From JADKIH01 sp031417555 (GTDB lineage: Bacteria > Bacteroidota > Bacteroidia > AKYH767-A > 2013-40CM-41-45), in the NCBI GenBank assembly GCA_031417555.1, contig JANOVV010000028.1:95863-159862 (forward strand): DNA of 64,000 nucleotides, in the 5' to 3' direction. Both the position numbers and the translations under genes were made by a program. Positions 11,401 to 19,300 of this stretch are shown here, piece by piece; position 1 is the first letter of the stretch; each line of letters starts with the position of its first letter. Under the pieces are notes generated by a model. The model was not told the origin of the DNA. It did not search any database and worked only from the letters and a program-made list of their open reading frames with translations.

Positions 11401-12927
11401 AAATCGGTTAGCGTAAAAACTTCTGGAGGTACAATTACAACAAACTACAATGTTTCTCCATACTCCGGTTCCCCTGGTTGTATTAGTAATCCTTTAATGG
11501 GAGATACAATAACATCAGGAGATCAGGCGGCAAACGATTTAGCAGACGGTGGCGGTCGTCCGATAAGACCATTAATTTTCTTAACCGATCTTACTGTTAA
11601 TGGTGCAAATAGCAGAATTGGCGACTGGCAACAAGGCGGAATTGGTATTTCTCCGACCGGTATATGTGGTTCCTGGAAAAGTGCAACTAAGCTAATTGAT
11701 AAAACTAAAAACCCGCCTCTTGTAACTATTACAACTGATCCGAATCCTGCTAAAAATAATTGGAATCTTGGAAGTGGATCTGATACACCTGCTGAAGGAT
11801 TTGCAAGCTTGAAAAATGAAGGTTATGGAACCGAAGTTTCATGGGATATCAATAGCCTGGGATTAATTCCGGGTCATGATTATCGTGTAGTGTTTATGGT
11901 TCACGATGGTGATCAAAATAAAACCGGGGGAGATGTAGGTGAGACTTGTACTACAATTCATATTCCTGATGGATTGTGTAATACATTTAACACACCTCCG
12001 CCACCACCTCCGCCATCTGAAAAAGTTTGTTACAAAGGAACTGCAAATACCTATGTAAGAGCAAGCCAATCATGGACAATTAATACAACTACGAATCAAG
12101 CAACCATTCGAACTACATTTTCAAAGAATTTTGTAGATAACACGTATGGTACTAATGCTATAAGCTGGCCTTCAGGACATACTTTTAGTAATCTGGTTGG
12201 TTCTGATCATGTTCAAATGGCATTGTATGATGGTAACAACGTTAAGAAAATGGAATTCAAAGTAGATTATATTACTTCAAATAGTTCTGTTGCTTCAGGT
12301 TACAAATGTCTTGGAGTGGTAGGCGGTGAGGGTAGCATGTTATTAGGAAATGCATCTGATGTTGTTAGTGCAACAACTTCAATTGACCAAAACTTAAATA
12401 CTTTTGGTTATGTATTAACTACTAATTCTCCTGCGACAAACAGCAGCTATACTCCAAATGCAACGTATCCTAACTGGATTTATGATGTATGGTACGAAGT
12501 AACTGTTAATCTATCTGCATTTGGACCGGCCGGTTTCGGAAGACCACTTATAACGGCCATTCATGCAAGCCCAAGTAAGACAGGTAACAATACAGAGGTT
12601 ATGGTAGATACAATTTGTGTAAATCCTCGACTTGCTTCCACTTCAGAAATGATTAACGAAAATAATTTAATGGTAAATGCTTACCCGAATCCATTTAGCA
12701 CAAGTGCTATTATAGAATTCCATACAAATGATAAAGCATCTCAGATTGTTCTGGAAGTTTATACACTCACAGGTGAAATAGTTACAACTCTGTTCAATGG
12801 TATTGCTGAGCCAGGTATTAAATACAAATCGGAATTTAAAGGTGAGAATCTTCCAAATGGAATTTACATCTACCGATTGGAAAACGAAGATGGCATTGTC
12901 AATGGTAAATTGATATTAATGAAATAA
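2467..12927 (+). CDS. Giant T9SS-secreted protein with 89 tandem Cys/Asp/Asn repeats
   Basis: A 3486-residue exported protein; no enzymatic domain is recognised, so a surface, adhesive or matrix role is inferred. Order: N-terminal hydrophobic export segment (about 20-40); seven Ig/SprB-like modules of about 70 residues with CSITG, YSWSTGATT and AGTYTVTV motifs (about 75-545); 89 consecutive 24- or 25-residue units of the pattern TDDGNACTIDACN-TGAITH (DNA 4111-10695, residues 549-2743); one more Ig-like module; a DUF11-like region; two domains I cannot name, separated by a proline-rich linker near 3180; and a T9SS type A sorting domain (about 3400-3486, AYPNPF and LPNGIYIYRL). Each repeat has two Cys spaced C-x4-C and one His, giving 178 Cys in the array. 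The DDGN/NDNN clusters resemble Ca-binding loops, but that is inference. A terminator follows at once. Confidence 0.9.
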   Translation: MQKITTQLLFYCCEKRLTRTIPVILLLINFAINVPESFGQSQSISTPGVSIGGSSTTGSVSAGIPNCVPPICTISGSTSICPGTATTLCAPVGLAAYSWSTGSTAQCISVTTPGTYIVTITAVGGCTSTCNITVTTATAPISGSGSICSGGSTQLCSVAGASSYSWSTGATTQCITVTTAGTYSVTTCINGCYITSSKTVTVGSVSCSITGNSTICSGGSTSLCAPSGLSSYSWSTGATTKCITVSSAGTYTVTVSNGGCTSSCSKTVTVRPALNCTITGASSFCQGGSTQLCLPTGYQSYSWNTGATTRCITVTSAGTYYGNVNDGTCNKTCSKAVTVTSVNCSITGSSSICPGTTTQLCGPAGQSSYSWSTGSTSQCITVGSSGTYTLTVTNGGCTSSCSKTVTVGAISCSITGSSTICAGGSNQLCAPDGMATYSWSTGATTQCIIVNNSGNYSVTITNGSGCSSSCSKSVSLNNTLSCNITGTTAICPDGTTQLCAPAGMATYSWSTGATTQCIFVSSASTYTVTVTDGSGCNSTCSKSVTIINTDDGNACTIDACNQQTGGVTHTAVNTDDGNACTVDACNIQTGVITHTYASIDDGNPCTIDACNSLTGGVTHTAVNTDDGNACTIDACNIQTGVITHTAVNTDDGNPCTVDACNVQTGGITHTAVNTDDGNQCTIDACNSLTGGITHTAVNVDDANACTIDVCNSITGITHTAVSTNDNNACTYDGCDPVTGVFHNTINSDDNNPCTIDNCNSLTGITHTAVNPDDGNVCTTDGCNTATGVFHISVSVNDNNLCTIDGCDPITGIFHILKNTDDGNACTIDACNSVSGAITHVPVNINDNNACTTDACDPITGIITYVLVSTEDGNACTIDGCNSITGVTHVPVSTNDNNACTFDGCDPVLGVFHNTISSDDNNPCTLDNCNPVTGIFHTAVDPNDGNVCTTDGCNTATGVYHISVSVNDNNLCTIDGCDPVNGIFHILKNTDDGNACTIDACNSLTGAITHVPVVINDNNACTTDACDPATGVVTHIQLLTDDGNACTIDDCNIFTGVTHVPVSTNDNNACTFDGCDPVLGVFHNTISSDDNNPCTIDNCNVSTGVFHTPVNPDDANVCTTDGCNSITGVFHISLLTNDNNYCTIDGCDPITGIFHTPVNADDGNSCTEDNCIPANGSITHVPFNVNDNNPCTIDACNPAFGNITHVPVITDDGNPCTIDACNSFSGVVTHLAVIINDNNACTMDACDPFNGNITHMAVFIDDANACTNDFCNSITGGITHPAIIINDNNACTVDACDPATGNITHAQIITDDGNKCTIDACNSSTGAITHVVINPNDNNPCTVDACDPITGNITNIPGITDDGNACTIDACNPATGAVTHVVKDVDDNNACTVDACNPSTGNITHTLVITDDSNACTVDACNSATGAISHVVVDPNDNNACTVDACNPSTGNITHIQTITDDGNACTIDACNTETGAVTHVVKNVNDNNACTVDACNPSDGNITHTLIITDDGNKCTVDACNSATGAVTHVVKDVDDNNACTLDACDPSDGNITHTLGITDDGNACTVDACNSATGAVTHVVIDVDDSNACTEDACDPSNGNITHTLGITDDGNACTVDACNTATGAVTHMVIGVDDKNECTVDACDPANGNISHNAVITDDGNACTIDACNSATGAITHVVINASDDNACTIDACDPASGNITHITFNTNDGNACTIDGCNPLTGEFHIPVSTEDNNLCTFDGCDPVLGVFHNAVNSNDNNLCTADGCNSLTGIFHTTIDPNDNNVCTTDGCNTLTGVFHISALTNDNNACTIDGCDPITGIFHTLKNADDGNACTIDACNTATGAITHVVVVTNDNNACTVDACDPATGFITHNAISIDDGNACTADACNTTTGAITHVVANTNDNNACTIDACDPATGFITHAFINTDDGNACTTDACNSVTGSITHVPVNISDNNVCTTDACDPLTGFILHTTLNPDDGNVCTIDACNSITGITHVQVSSNDNNACTFDGCDPILGIFHNTISSDDNNPCTIDNCNSITGISHTTVNPDDGNVCTIDACNTITGVTHTSVATNDNNACTIDGCDPVTGIFHIAKNTDDGNACTVDACNTLTGAITHIVVNTNDNNACTVDACDPSTGFITHTAISINDGNACTVDACNSSTGDITHVLVNVNDGNACTLDACDPVTGFITHNAISINDGNACTVDACNSANGDITHVLVNVNDGNACTADICDPATGFITHPFINTDDGNACTVDACNSTTGAITHVVVNTNDNNACTIDACDPATGFITHTVINTDDGNACTIDACNSATGSITHVLVNINDNNACTTDACDPATGFITHTFLNPDDGNVCTIDACNSITGITHVQVSSNDNNVCTFDGCDPITGVFHNTISSDDNNPCTIDNCNSITGISHTSVNPDDGNVCTIDACNSITGVTHTSVATNDNNACTIDGCDPVTGVFHIAKNIDDGNACTADACNSATGAITHVFVNTNDNNACTVDACDPVTGIITHVVISIDDNNACTADACNSITGLVTHTNVITDDGNPCTNDVCNPFTGIITHTATITDDGNPCTIDACNSVTGGVTHTAVNTDDGNACTTDACNPATGAITHTAVNIDDSNPCTIDACNSVTGGITHTAVNTDDGNACTTDACNPSTGAITHIAVVTDDGNACTVDACNSSTGVITHTALNTDDGNACTTDACNPLTGAITHTAVVIDDNNACTVDACNSVTGVITHIANQPTTCTITGNSDICFSGNTTLSVSNVGSYLWSTGQTTSSITVTSAGLYSVIVTSNNGCSSTCSLTVTSHNCGITLRKTPDKCEFPDGVPTLVNFEYVVKNNLTSGFSASGILTDDNGTPLNKLDDVLVCNWGPIIPGDSTICYKAFTISSTYTNIAIASGTSGGASVSAIATATVKGVNCNCNLNYPDNSNLPRSAVIFNESEILRTSEPGPTSCATLGSKIKLWYNDEHAMLLGIKSVSVKTSGGTITTNYNVSPYSGSPGCISNPLMGDTITSGDQAANDLADGGGRPIRPLIFLTDLTVNGANSRIGDWQQGGIGISPTGICGSWKSATKLIDKTKNPPLVTITTDPNPAKNNWNLGSGSDTPAEGFASLKNEGYGTEVSWDINSLGLIPGHDYRVVFMVHDGDQNKTGGDVGETCTTIHIPDGLCNTFNTPPPPPPPSEKVCYKGTANTYVRASQSWTINTTTNQATIRTTFSKNFVDNTYGTNAISWPSGHTFSNLVGSDHVQMALYDGNNVKKMEFKVDYITSNSSVASGYKCLGVVGGEGSMLLGNASDVVSATTSIDQNLNTFGYVLTTNSPATNSSYTPNATYPNWIYDVWYEVTVNLSAFGPAGFGRPLITAIHASPSKTGNNTEVMVDTICVNPRLASTSEMINENNLMVNAYPNPFSTSAIIEFHTNDKASQIVLEVYTLTGEIVTTLFNGIAEPGIKYKSEFKGENLPNGIYIYRLENEDGIVNGKLILMK
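4111..10695 (+). repeat. 89-unit coding tandem repeat (72/75 bp units) with higher-order structure
   Basis: Reading the translation unit by unit gives 59 units of 25 residues and 30 of 24, which sums exactly to the 2195 residues between the borders. The thirty short units fall in six runs of five (units 7-11, 14-18, 21-25, 48-52, 59-63, 74-78), separated by even numbers of long units (2, 2, 22, 6, 10). The first three blocks recur every 510 bp and the last two are 1110 bp apart. DDGN-type and NDNN-type units mostly alternate. Many differences between units are synonymous, so the protein pattern seems to be maintained. Confidence 0.9.
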
Positions 12928-12949
12928 CAACCATGAAACCCTGAAAAAA

Positions 12950-12978
12950 TGCCTCCAATTTCGGAGGCATTTTTTTTG
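12950..12978 (+). terminator. Rho-independent terminator of the giant repeat gene
   Basis: The perfect stem TGCCTCC / GGAGGCA (12950-12956 and 12963-12969) is followed by a run of T residues. It starts 22 bp after the stop codon of the 3486-residue protein. Confidence 0.85.
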
Positions 12979-14258
12979 TGGTATCTAGAATATGGCTGCG
13001 AGATTAAAACCGAAAAGTTCTCTAACAAGATGACAATTTCAAATGCTTATAGAGGGATGAGAATGTAATGCTAAAAGATGCTATGCATTTTTCAGAATGA
13101 AACTTTTAGCTTTACTTTTTTCCCTTCTTTTTTTAAACAACGGTCATCTCTTTAGAGAGCTTTTCGGTCAATTGTTAATGTCTTTTTAGCTTAATAATTT
13201 TTCAACTATTTTTGTTCAAATAGTCTTTTTGTATTGTGTAGAATATTACTGCGAGATTAAAACCGAAAAGTTCTCTGGCGAGATGACAATTTCGTATGCT
13301 TATAGGGGGATGAGAATGTAATGCTAAAAGATGCTATGCATTTTTCAGAATGAAACTTTTAGCTTTACCTTTATCCCCTTCTTTTTTTAAACAACGGTCA
13401 TCTCTTTAGAGAACTTTTCGGTTAATTCGAAATGTCTCTTTAGCTTAATAATTTTGCAACTATTTTTGTTCACAATACCTTTTTTGTATTGTGTAGAATA
13501 TTACTGCGAAATTAAAAACCGAAAGGTTTTCTGGCGAGATGACAATTTTGTAGACTTATTGGGGGATGAGAATGTAATGCTAAAAGATGCTATGCATTAT
13601 TCAGAATGAAACTTTTAGCTTTACTTTTTTCCCTTCTTTTTTTAAACAACGGTCATCTCTTTAGAGAGCTTTTCGGTCAATTGGTAATGTCTTTTTAGCT
13701 TAATAATTTTTCAACTGTTTTTGTTCAAATAGTCTTTTTGTATTGTGTAGAATATTACTGCGAGATTAAAAACTTAAAGGTTCTCTGGCGAGCAATGTCA
13801 TTAAGTTAAGCTACGGGTCATGTTTTTTTTGCCACAAAAACACAAAAACACTAAAAAAAACAAAAATTAAATACCAACAATTTTGTGTCTTAGTGTTTTT
13901 GTGGCATTAGATCCTTAACTTAATGACATTGCTCTGGCGAGATGACAATTTCGTATGCTTATAGGGGGATGTGAGTGTAATGCTAAAAGATGCTAAGCAT
14001 GTTTCAGAATGAAACTTTTAGCTTTACCTATTGCCCTCTTCTTTTTCTAAACATGGGTCATCTCTTTAGAGAGCTTTTCGGTTAATTAGAAATGTCTCTT
14101 AAGCTTAATAATTTTTCAACTATTTTTGTCCACATTGCCTTTTTTGTATTGTATAGAATATTACTGCGAGATTAAAACCGAAAAGTTCTCTGGCGAGATG
14201 ACAATTTTGTAGACTTATTGGGGGATGAGAATGTAATGCTAAAAGATGCTATGCATTA
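12979..14258. repeat. Five ~254-bp tandem copies of a long imperfect palindrome (non-coding)
   Basis: The marker GCGAGATTAAAA (GCGAAATTAAAA in copy 3) recurs at 12998, 13251, 13506, 13760 and 14166. Spacings are 253, 255, 254 and 406 bp; the last falls to 257 after removing a 149-bp insertion plus duplication. The fifth copy is truncated near 14258. In copy 2, the 27-nt arm at 13261-13287 pairs with 13397-13423 in 24 of 27 positions. Nested inside, TAATGCTAAAAG-type and CTTTTAGCTTTA-type segments also pair, so about 163 nt could fold into one long hairpin. No reading frame is conserved between copies. The array lies between the 3' ends of two converging genes, so it is not a leader. Function unknown; a REP/MITE-type array or structured RNA are options. 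Confidence 0.85.
13793..13931. mobile_element. MITE-like element, 139 bp, inside copy 4 of the tandem array
   Basis: The element begins CAATGTCATTAAGTTAAG (13793-13810) and ends with its exact reverse complement (13914-13931), a perfect 18-bp terminal inverted repeat. It is flanked by the 10-bp direct repeat CTCTGGCGAG at 13783-13792 and 13932-13941. Sister copy 2 of the array has a single CTCTGGCGAG, and copy 3 a single one-base variant, so the second flanking copy is a target-site duplication. Inside, GCCACAAAAACAC and GTGTTTTTGTGGC form a further inverted repeat. There is no coding capacity, so it would need a transposase supplied in trans; none is seen in the window. Confidence 0.8.
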
Positions 14259-14275
14259 TACCCGATACTCGACTC

Positions 14276-14917
14276 TCACTTAAACCTCCCTTTAAACTCT
14301 CTTTTAAATTCCAGAAAATCCGGTATTGAAACATTTTTAACATAGGAATTGTCGGGATGATTTAAAATGTATTCCTGGTGGTAATCTTCTGCCGGATAAA
14401 ATTTTGAAAAAGATTTTACCTCTGTAACAATTTTATCTGAATATTTTTTAGATTCTGATAAGCGTTTAATTTCAGATTCGATAATTTCTTTTTCTTTTTC
14501 ATTGCGATAGAAAGCAACAGAACGGTATTGTGTACCACGGTCGTTGCCTTGTCTGTTAAGTGTGGTAGGATCCATACTCGTAAAAAATGCAGAGACTAAG
14601 GTCGCATAAGTGATTTTTGAAGGATCGTAATATACCTGTACAACTTCAGCATGTCCCGTATTTCCATTGCATACATTTTCATAATTCGGATTAGGATCTG
14701 TTCCTCCTGAATAACCCGATACGGCATCTCTTACACCTTCTAGGCTTTGAAAAACAATTTCCGAATGCCAGAAACACCCTTCACCAAAAGTTGCTATTGC
14801 TTCCTTAGAACCGGGATTGCCCTTGATGCCTGCTGGAATAGTTTCATTCTTAGTATGAGTTTGTGCACACGAATAAAAAGTGGCAAATGAAATTAATACT
14901 ATCAATATACTTTTCAT
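14276..14917 (-). CDS. msrA: Peptide-methionine (S)-S-oxide reductase MsrA, lipoprotein form
   Basis: Reduces the S-epimer of methionine sulfoxide in oxidised proteins. The 213-residue product begins with a signal peptide and lipobox (FYSC at about 14-17), so it is probably an envelope lipoprotein. The catalytic GCFWHSE motif (Cys near residue 47) and the family stretches SGYSGG, GHAEVVQV and GTQYRS are present. It lies 25 bp downstream of msrB on the same strand, so the two probably form one envelope repair operon covering both epimers. The 3' end meets the palindrome array. Confidence 0.93.
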   Translation of the reverse strand: MKSILIVLISFATFYSCAQTHTKNETIPAGIKGNPGSKEAIATFGEGCFWHSEIVFQSLEGVRDAVSGYSGGTDPNPNYENVCNGNTGHAEVVQVYYDPSKITYATLVSAFFTSMDPTTLNRQGNDRGTQYRSVAFYRNEKEKEIIESEIKRLSESKKYSDKIVTEVKSFSKFYPAEDYHQEYILNHPDNSYVKNVSIPDFLEFKREFKGRFK

Positions 14918-14942
14918 AATCTTAATTTTTTAAAATTGGTTT

Positions 14943-15479
14943 TTATTTAGAACTAACCGGAGGTTTTCCTCCTTCGGGAACAAAAATAAGTGCATCCGAA
15001 TTCATGCAATATCTTTTACCGGTAGGAGCCGGGCCATCATCGAAAACATGACCGAGGTGTGAGCCGCTTTTACTGTCTACAACTTCTATACGTTCCATGC
15101 CTATACTCCCGTCTTTTATCAAACGAACTGCATCAGGGTTTATAGGTGAATAAAAACTTGGCCAACCTGTACCCGAATTAAATTTAGCTTCTGAACTGAA
15201 TAATGGCTGCAAAGTAGCCGCTGAATAGTAGGTTCCTTTTTCGTAAAAGTGGTCGTATTTTCCTGTGCCCGGTCTTTCCGTTCCTTTATTCCTTAGTATA
15301 TAATATTGTTTGTCTGTAAGTCTTGCTTTCCATTCAGCATCACTCATTTGCATCGGATAAATGGTTGTTTTTTCAGCAAGAGGAGGATCCGGATATTTTG
15401 CATTTTTAGATTGTGAAAATGAACAACTGTTATTTAGAAAAATAAATGCTGTTAAGAGAATGGATGTCAGTGTTTTCAT
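14943..15479 (-). CDS. msrB: Peptide-methionine (R)-S-oxide reductase MsrB, lipoprotein form
   Basis: Reduces the R-epimer of methionine sulfoxide. The 178-residue product has a signal peptide with a likely lipobox Cys (NNSC, about residue 19). Family motifs are GTGWPSFYSPI, GSHLGHVFDDGP and the catalytic RYCMNS (canonically RYCxNS). The two CxxC pairs that bind zinc in many MsrB proteins are absent (YYSAATLQPLF replaces the first), placing it with the zinc-free type. It is the first gene of the msrB-msrA pair. Confidence 0.93.
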   Translation of the reverse strand: MKTLTSILLTAFIFLNNSCSFSQSKNAKYPDPPLAEKTTIYPMQMSDAEWKARLTDKQYYILRNKGTERPGTGKYDHFYEKGTYYSAATLQPLFSSEAKFNSGTGWPSFYSPINPDAVRLIKDGSIGMERIEVVDSKSGSHLGHVFDDGPAPTGKRYCMNSDALIFVPEGGKPPVSSK

Positions 15480-16389
15480 TTGTTTTAGTTAGATGTACGA
15501 AGTAACGGAAAATCCGGTTTTTAATTTGTCGGCCAGCTTACTTATTTTCTGTATGATGGAATTGAATACGGATTTTACGGATTTTACAGGTTTGCACGGA
15601 TTTATCGGTGTAAACCCGTCTAATCTGTTAAATCCGTGTTCCATTAAACCAATACATAGCAAAAACAACCCTTTTTTAAAAAAATCCAGGATTCAGTTTT
15701 CCCTAAATTTTCATTATCGTTTGAATTAATTTTAATTTTCAGTCATTCAAAAAGAATTTTTCAAAAACTGTTTGAGTAGATCGTTTTTCGACAATTCATA
15801 TAAAAGTAAATGTTAGAAAATTATATTATTTGAAAGTATTGTGAAAGGATATGGCTACAAAAACTTTTCTTTTTACTTATTAATTGGAATTTGAAACTGT
15901 AATAAATTTAAAAAAATGCAAATCACTTTTTTGCCTTTTTAAATCTCTGAAGATGTATTAAAGTGTAAGAAATGTAAAGCTTAGTGATATTTTCTGTGAG
16001 AATGGAAATATTTTATCGAATAAAAACTGCTTTTAGTTTTCACGACAGCCTTGTTTAGTGTTAAATGGCTTAAATAGACTTCCAATTCTATTTTTCTACA
16101 TGGTTCTATATTAGAAATTACGTTTGTAATAAATGGCTTTTAATCGAGTTTTTAGGTTGCATCATTTGTCAGATACTGGCGTACATATCGATGAATTAGT
16201 GTTTTTTGAATGGACATACATCCAAAATAAGGGACCATCTAAATAGCATTAATCGAAAGATAATAATAGAAAGTACTCTTCGCCGAAAACGAGAGAGTTA
16301 TAAAGATTAAGGACATTATGCCCGAATCATTACATACATCAGTCAGACATTTATGTCAGGACATTAAAAGAAAGGCCTTCGTCGTCAAG
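15480..16389. other. Intergenic region before the second giant T9SS protein
   Basis: About 900 bp with no convincing gene. A 78-codon open frame (15493-15729) overlaps a palindromic intergenic repeat (15564-15642) and looks spurious. The remainder is AT-rich. I could not find a clear TTTG/TAnnTTTG promoter pair for the downstream gene. An in-frame ATG at 16318 lies 24 codons before the preferred start at 16390. Confidence 0.5.
15564..15642. repeat. Palindromic intergenic repeat of the AATCCGTG family
   Basis: The left arm GAATACGGATTTTACGGATT and the right half, which ends in TAAATCCGTGTTCC, are imperfect inverted repeats over about 36 nt each. The right arm has a relative at 41965-42003 in this window. 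It is non-coding, between the msrB start and the second giant gene. Confidence 0.65.
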
Positions 16390-19300
16390 ATGAAAAAGTT
16401 TTTCCTTTATTTTTCTGCCATACTTATGTTACTTTCTTTTGATGCAAAAGCAGCCAATGAAACATTTACTTCAGGTGCTTTTATTATCAACATGGGAGTA
16501 ACACCTCAAACCGTTGCAAATGGTTTGAAGCCTTATGGATTAATTTACGACCTGATTAAAAACAATGATGTACCTATTAAGTGGGTCATCGGACAATCAA
16601 AAGTTAAAGATGGAGTCGATTTTACATACAATGGTAATAGTTACCGCGGTGGTACATTTATTATTAACTCTGAATATAGAAGTGCTGCCGTAAATGCAAA
16701 GATCGCAGCATGGCAGGCAAAGGGCGTTGTTGGAGTTACAACTATAAGCCCAATGACATTAAATGTTACAGTTACATTACAGGCTGTTCCAAATTGGGCC
16801 ATGGATGCTCAGAACGGAAAAATAGCTATTGATTTTTTAATTGCAGCGGAAATTCCGGCATCTGCTTATTACTTTCGAACTCCTGCAACTCTTAATGCTT
16901 GTGATAATCTTTATGTAATGCCTCATGCAGATCCGAAGTGGTCAACTCACAGTAACCTTTATTTCTGGAATAAAAATAACAGAGGTGCTATCTGGGGCGG
17001 ATGCCATGCAGTAAGTGTTATGGAAGGTCCGAGTTGTGTCAACCCGGCGAATCCAACTCAGAATCTGAAATTTCTTACGACCGGTGGAATGGTTCCATTT
17101 GGTTCCCATGCAAATGGTACACCGCCCTACAGCTATTCGAATTTAAGTGATCCGGTTTTTCAGTTTATGGGTTCTGAAGATGCGGCACACCAGGGCGGTT
17201 CTGAGCAAATTTACCTTCCATTAAAAGCAGGAAGTACATGGAATCCAAGTGTGAAAATTGGTTGTTATGATCCGACACAATTTGATGTGCCTGCGAAATC
17301 TAATGGACCTGCAGTTCTAACCGCATATGGATATGCATTTAATGATACTACACGTGGTGTGGTAATGTATGAAAGCGGACACAACATTGGTGGGACAGCA
17401 CCGGAAAATGTGGCAGCACAACGAATATTCTTTAACTGGTCATTTATCGGAGCTTCTAATAAAGAACCACGGGTAACATATTCGAATATTCCAACAAAGA
17501 TGAATAGTAATGTACTGTATCCCAATTTTACGGCATCGGCAACTTCGCCGGTTGGATTAAGTGTATTCACCTATAAGTGGAGTTCTACCATTGGTGGTGT
17601 TTTTACTGCACCAACAAGTGCAGTTACAAATTATACAGCACCTGCAGTCGGTACGCCAACTATTGCAAAAATCATTTGTAAGGTTACCGATAATTGTGGG
17701 CGATATGCATTAACAGAGTTTAGTGTATTATTCATGCCGCCGCCTGCAGCTCCTGTTGCAGTTAATGATACAATTAGATTTCCAAATCTTTGCAGTGCAT
17801 CCACACAAACTATTAATGTTCTTACGAATGATAATGACATTAATCTGGATATGACCACAACAATTTCTTTTTTGGGCGGTGGTAATCATGGAACTTTTAC
17901 TAACAATGGAGGAGGAAGTGTTACATATACTCCGGGATGGCTCTTCCAGGGATCTGATACAATGAGGTACCAGGTATGTGATAGTACAGCACTTTGTCAC
18001 CAGGCGACTATTGTTGTAACTACAGGTTATACAGGGCCGTGTGCGATGACAACGTATCAAAGAACGGATACAGCACGGGCTGATACTGTACAATTTCAGC
18101 AAGGTATTGCAGGTCCAAATAGTTCACTTGGATATCCTGATGCAATCAACGGTAGTAATTCAAATACTGCAAGATGGGGAAGTGACAATGATTCATTAAT
18201 ATTAAGACTCGATAATCAGATCAGTACCGGTGATACGGTTCAGTTCCGAATGGCCGCTGATAATAACAACTGTATTGATTTTACTCTAATGGGTTCACTT
18301 ACCTCTGGTGGTTTTGTACCCGGTGTAAATTCATTAAATGGCACGATAGCTTCCAGTACCCAAAAAATATACAATTGGTATAATTTCATTGTTACCGGAA
18401 ATACACGCTATGTAAAAATACTTGTCAGGAATACAGCCTGTGACAATAAAATTGACCTTGATGCCATTCGTGCAAATTACCGTTACTGCACAAGTAATGT
18501 TCCTGTTGCAAATAAAGACAATGCAACAACAGCAGCAAATGTTGCTATTACAACAAATGTAAAAACCAATGATACAGACCCTGCCGGTGGTGCACTTTCA
18601 GTAACAATTGTTGATGGTCCAAATAATGGAACTGCCGGTGTTAATGGAGCAGGAAATATTGTTTATACTCCGGACTCTGCTTTTTTCGGAGCGGATACCT
18701 TAATTTATAAGGTATGTAATTCAAGTTGCCTTTGTGATACTGCCTATGTAATTTATGATGTACAAACCCATCCACCTTGTGGAGCAGGAGTTCCTTCCTA
18801 TTATAGAAATGGGAATGCAACAAGTGTTCCTTCAAGTTTAGGCGTGACCAATCCAAACGGAGCAATTGGAATTCCTGACCAGGTTGACGGAGGTAATGGA
18901 CAATCTGCAAAGATTAATAATGTTGTCAATGATTATATCGTAATGGATCTCACAGATACTGTTTACTCCGGCGATACTGTTGTTGTTCGTATTGCTCCTG
19001 ATAACAACAGTGCAAATACAATAAGAGTACAGGCAAATCTAACTAATGCCTGGGGTTCACCTTCGACAAGTACAGATTTTAATTTACCTGCAGCTAATGG
19101 AAAAATTTATTCAAATTATAATTTAATACTGACCGGCAATGCAAGATATATAAGAGTTATACAAATAACCACGACTAATAACGTAGATGTAGATGCGGTG
19201 AGTTACGATTACTGGTACTGTGGTATTATGCCAAATAATCCGCCCGTAGCCATAGATGATTCTGTAACTACAAATGTCAATAGAGCGGTGTTTAATAATG

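Noticed and set aside
12979..14258. CRISPR array
   Set aside because: Unit of about 254 bp, whole unit repeated with no unique spacers, and no cas genes.
15493..15729. 78-codon open frame upstream of the second giant gene
   Set aside because: It runs through a palindromic intergenic repeat (FTDFTG, SNLLNPC are translated repeat) and has no recognisable protein features.
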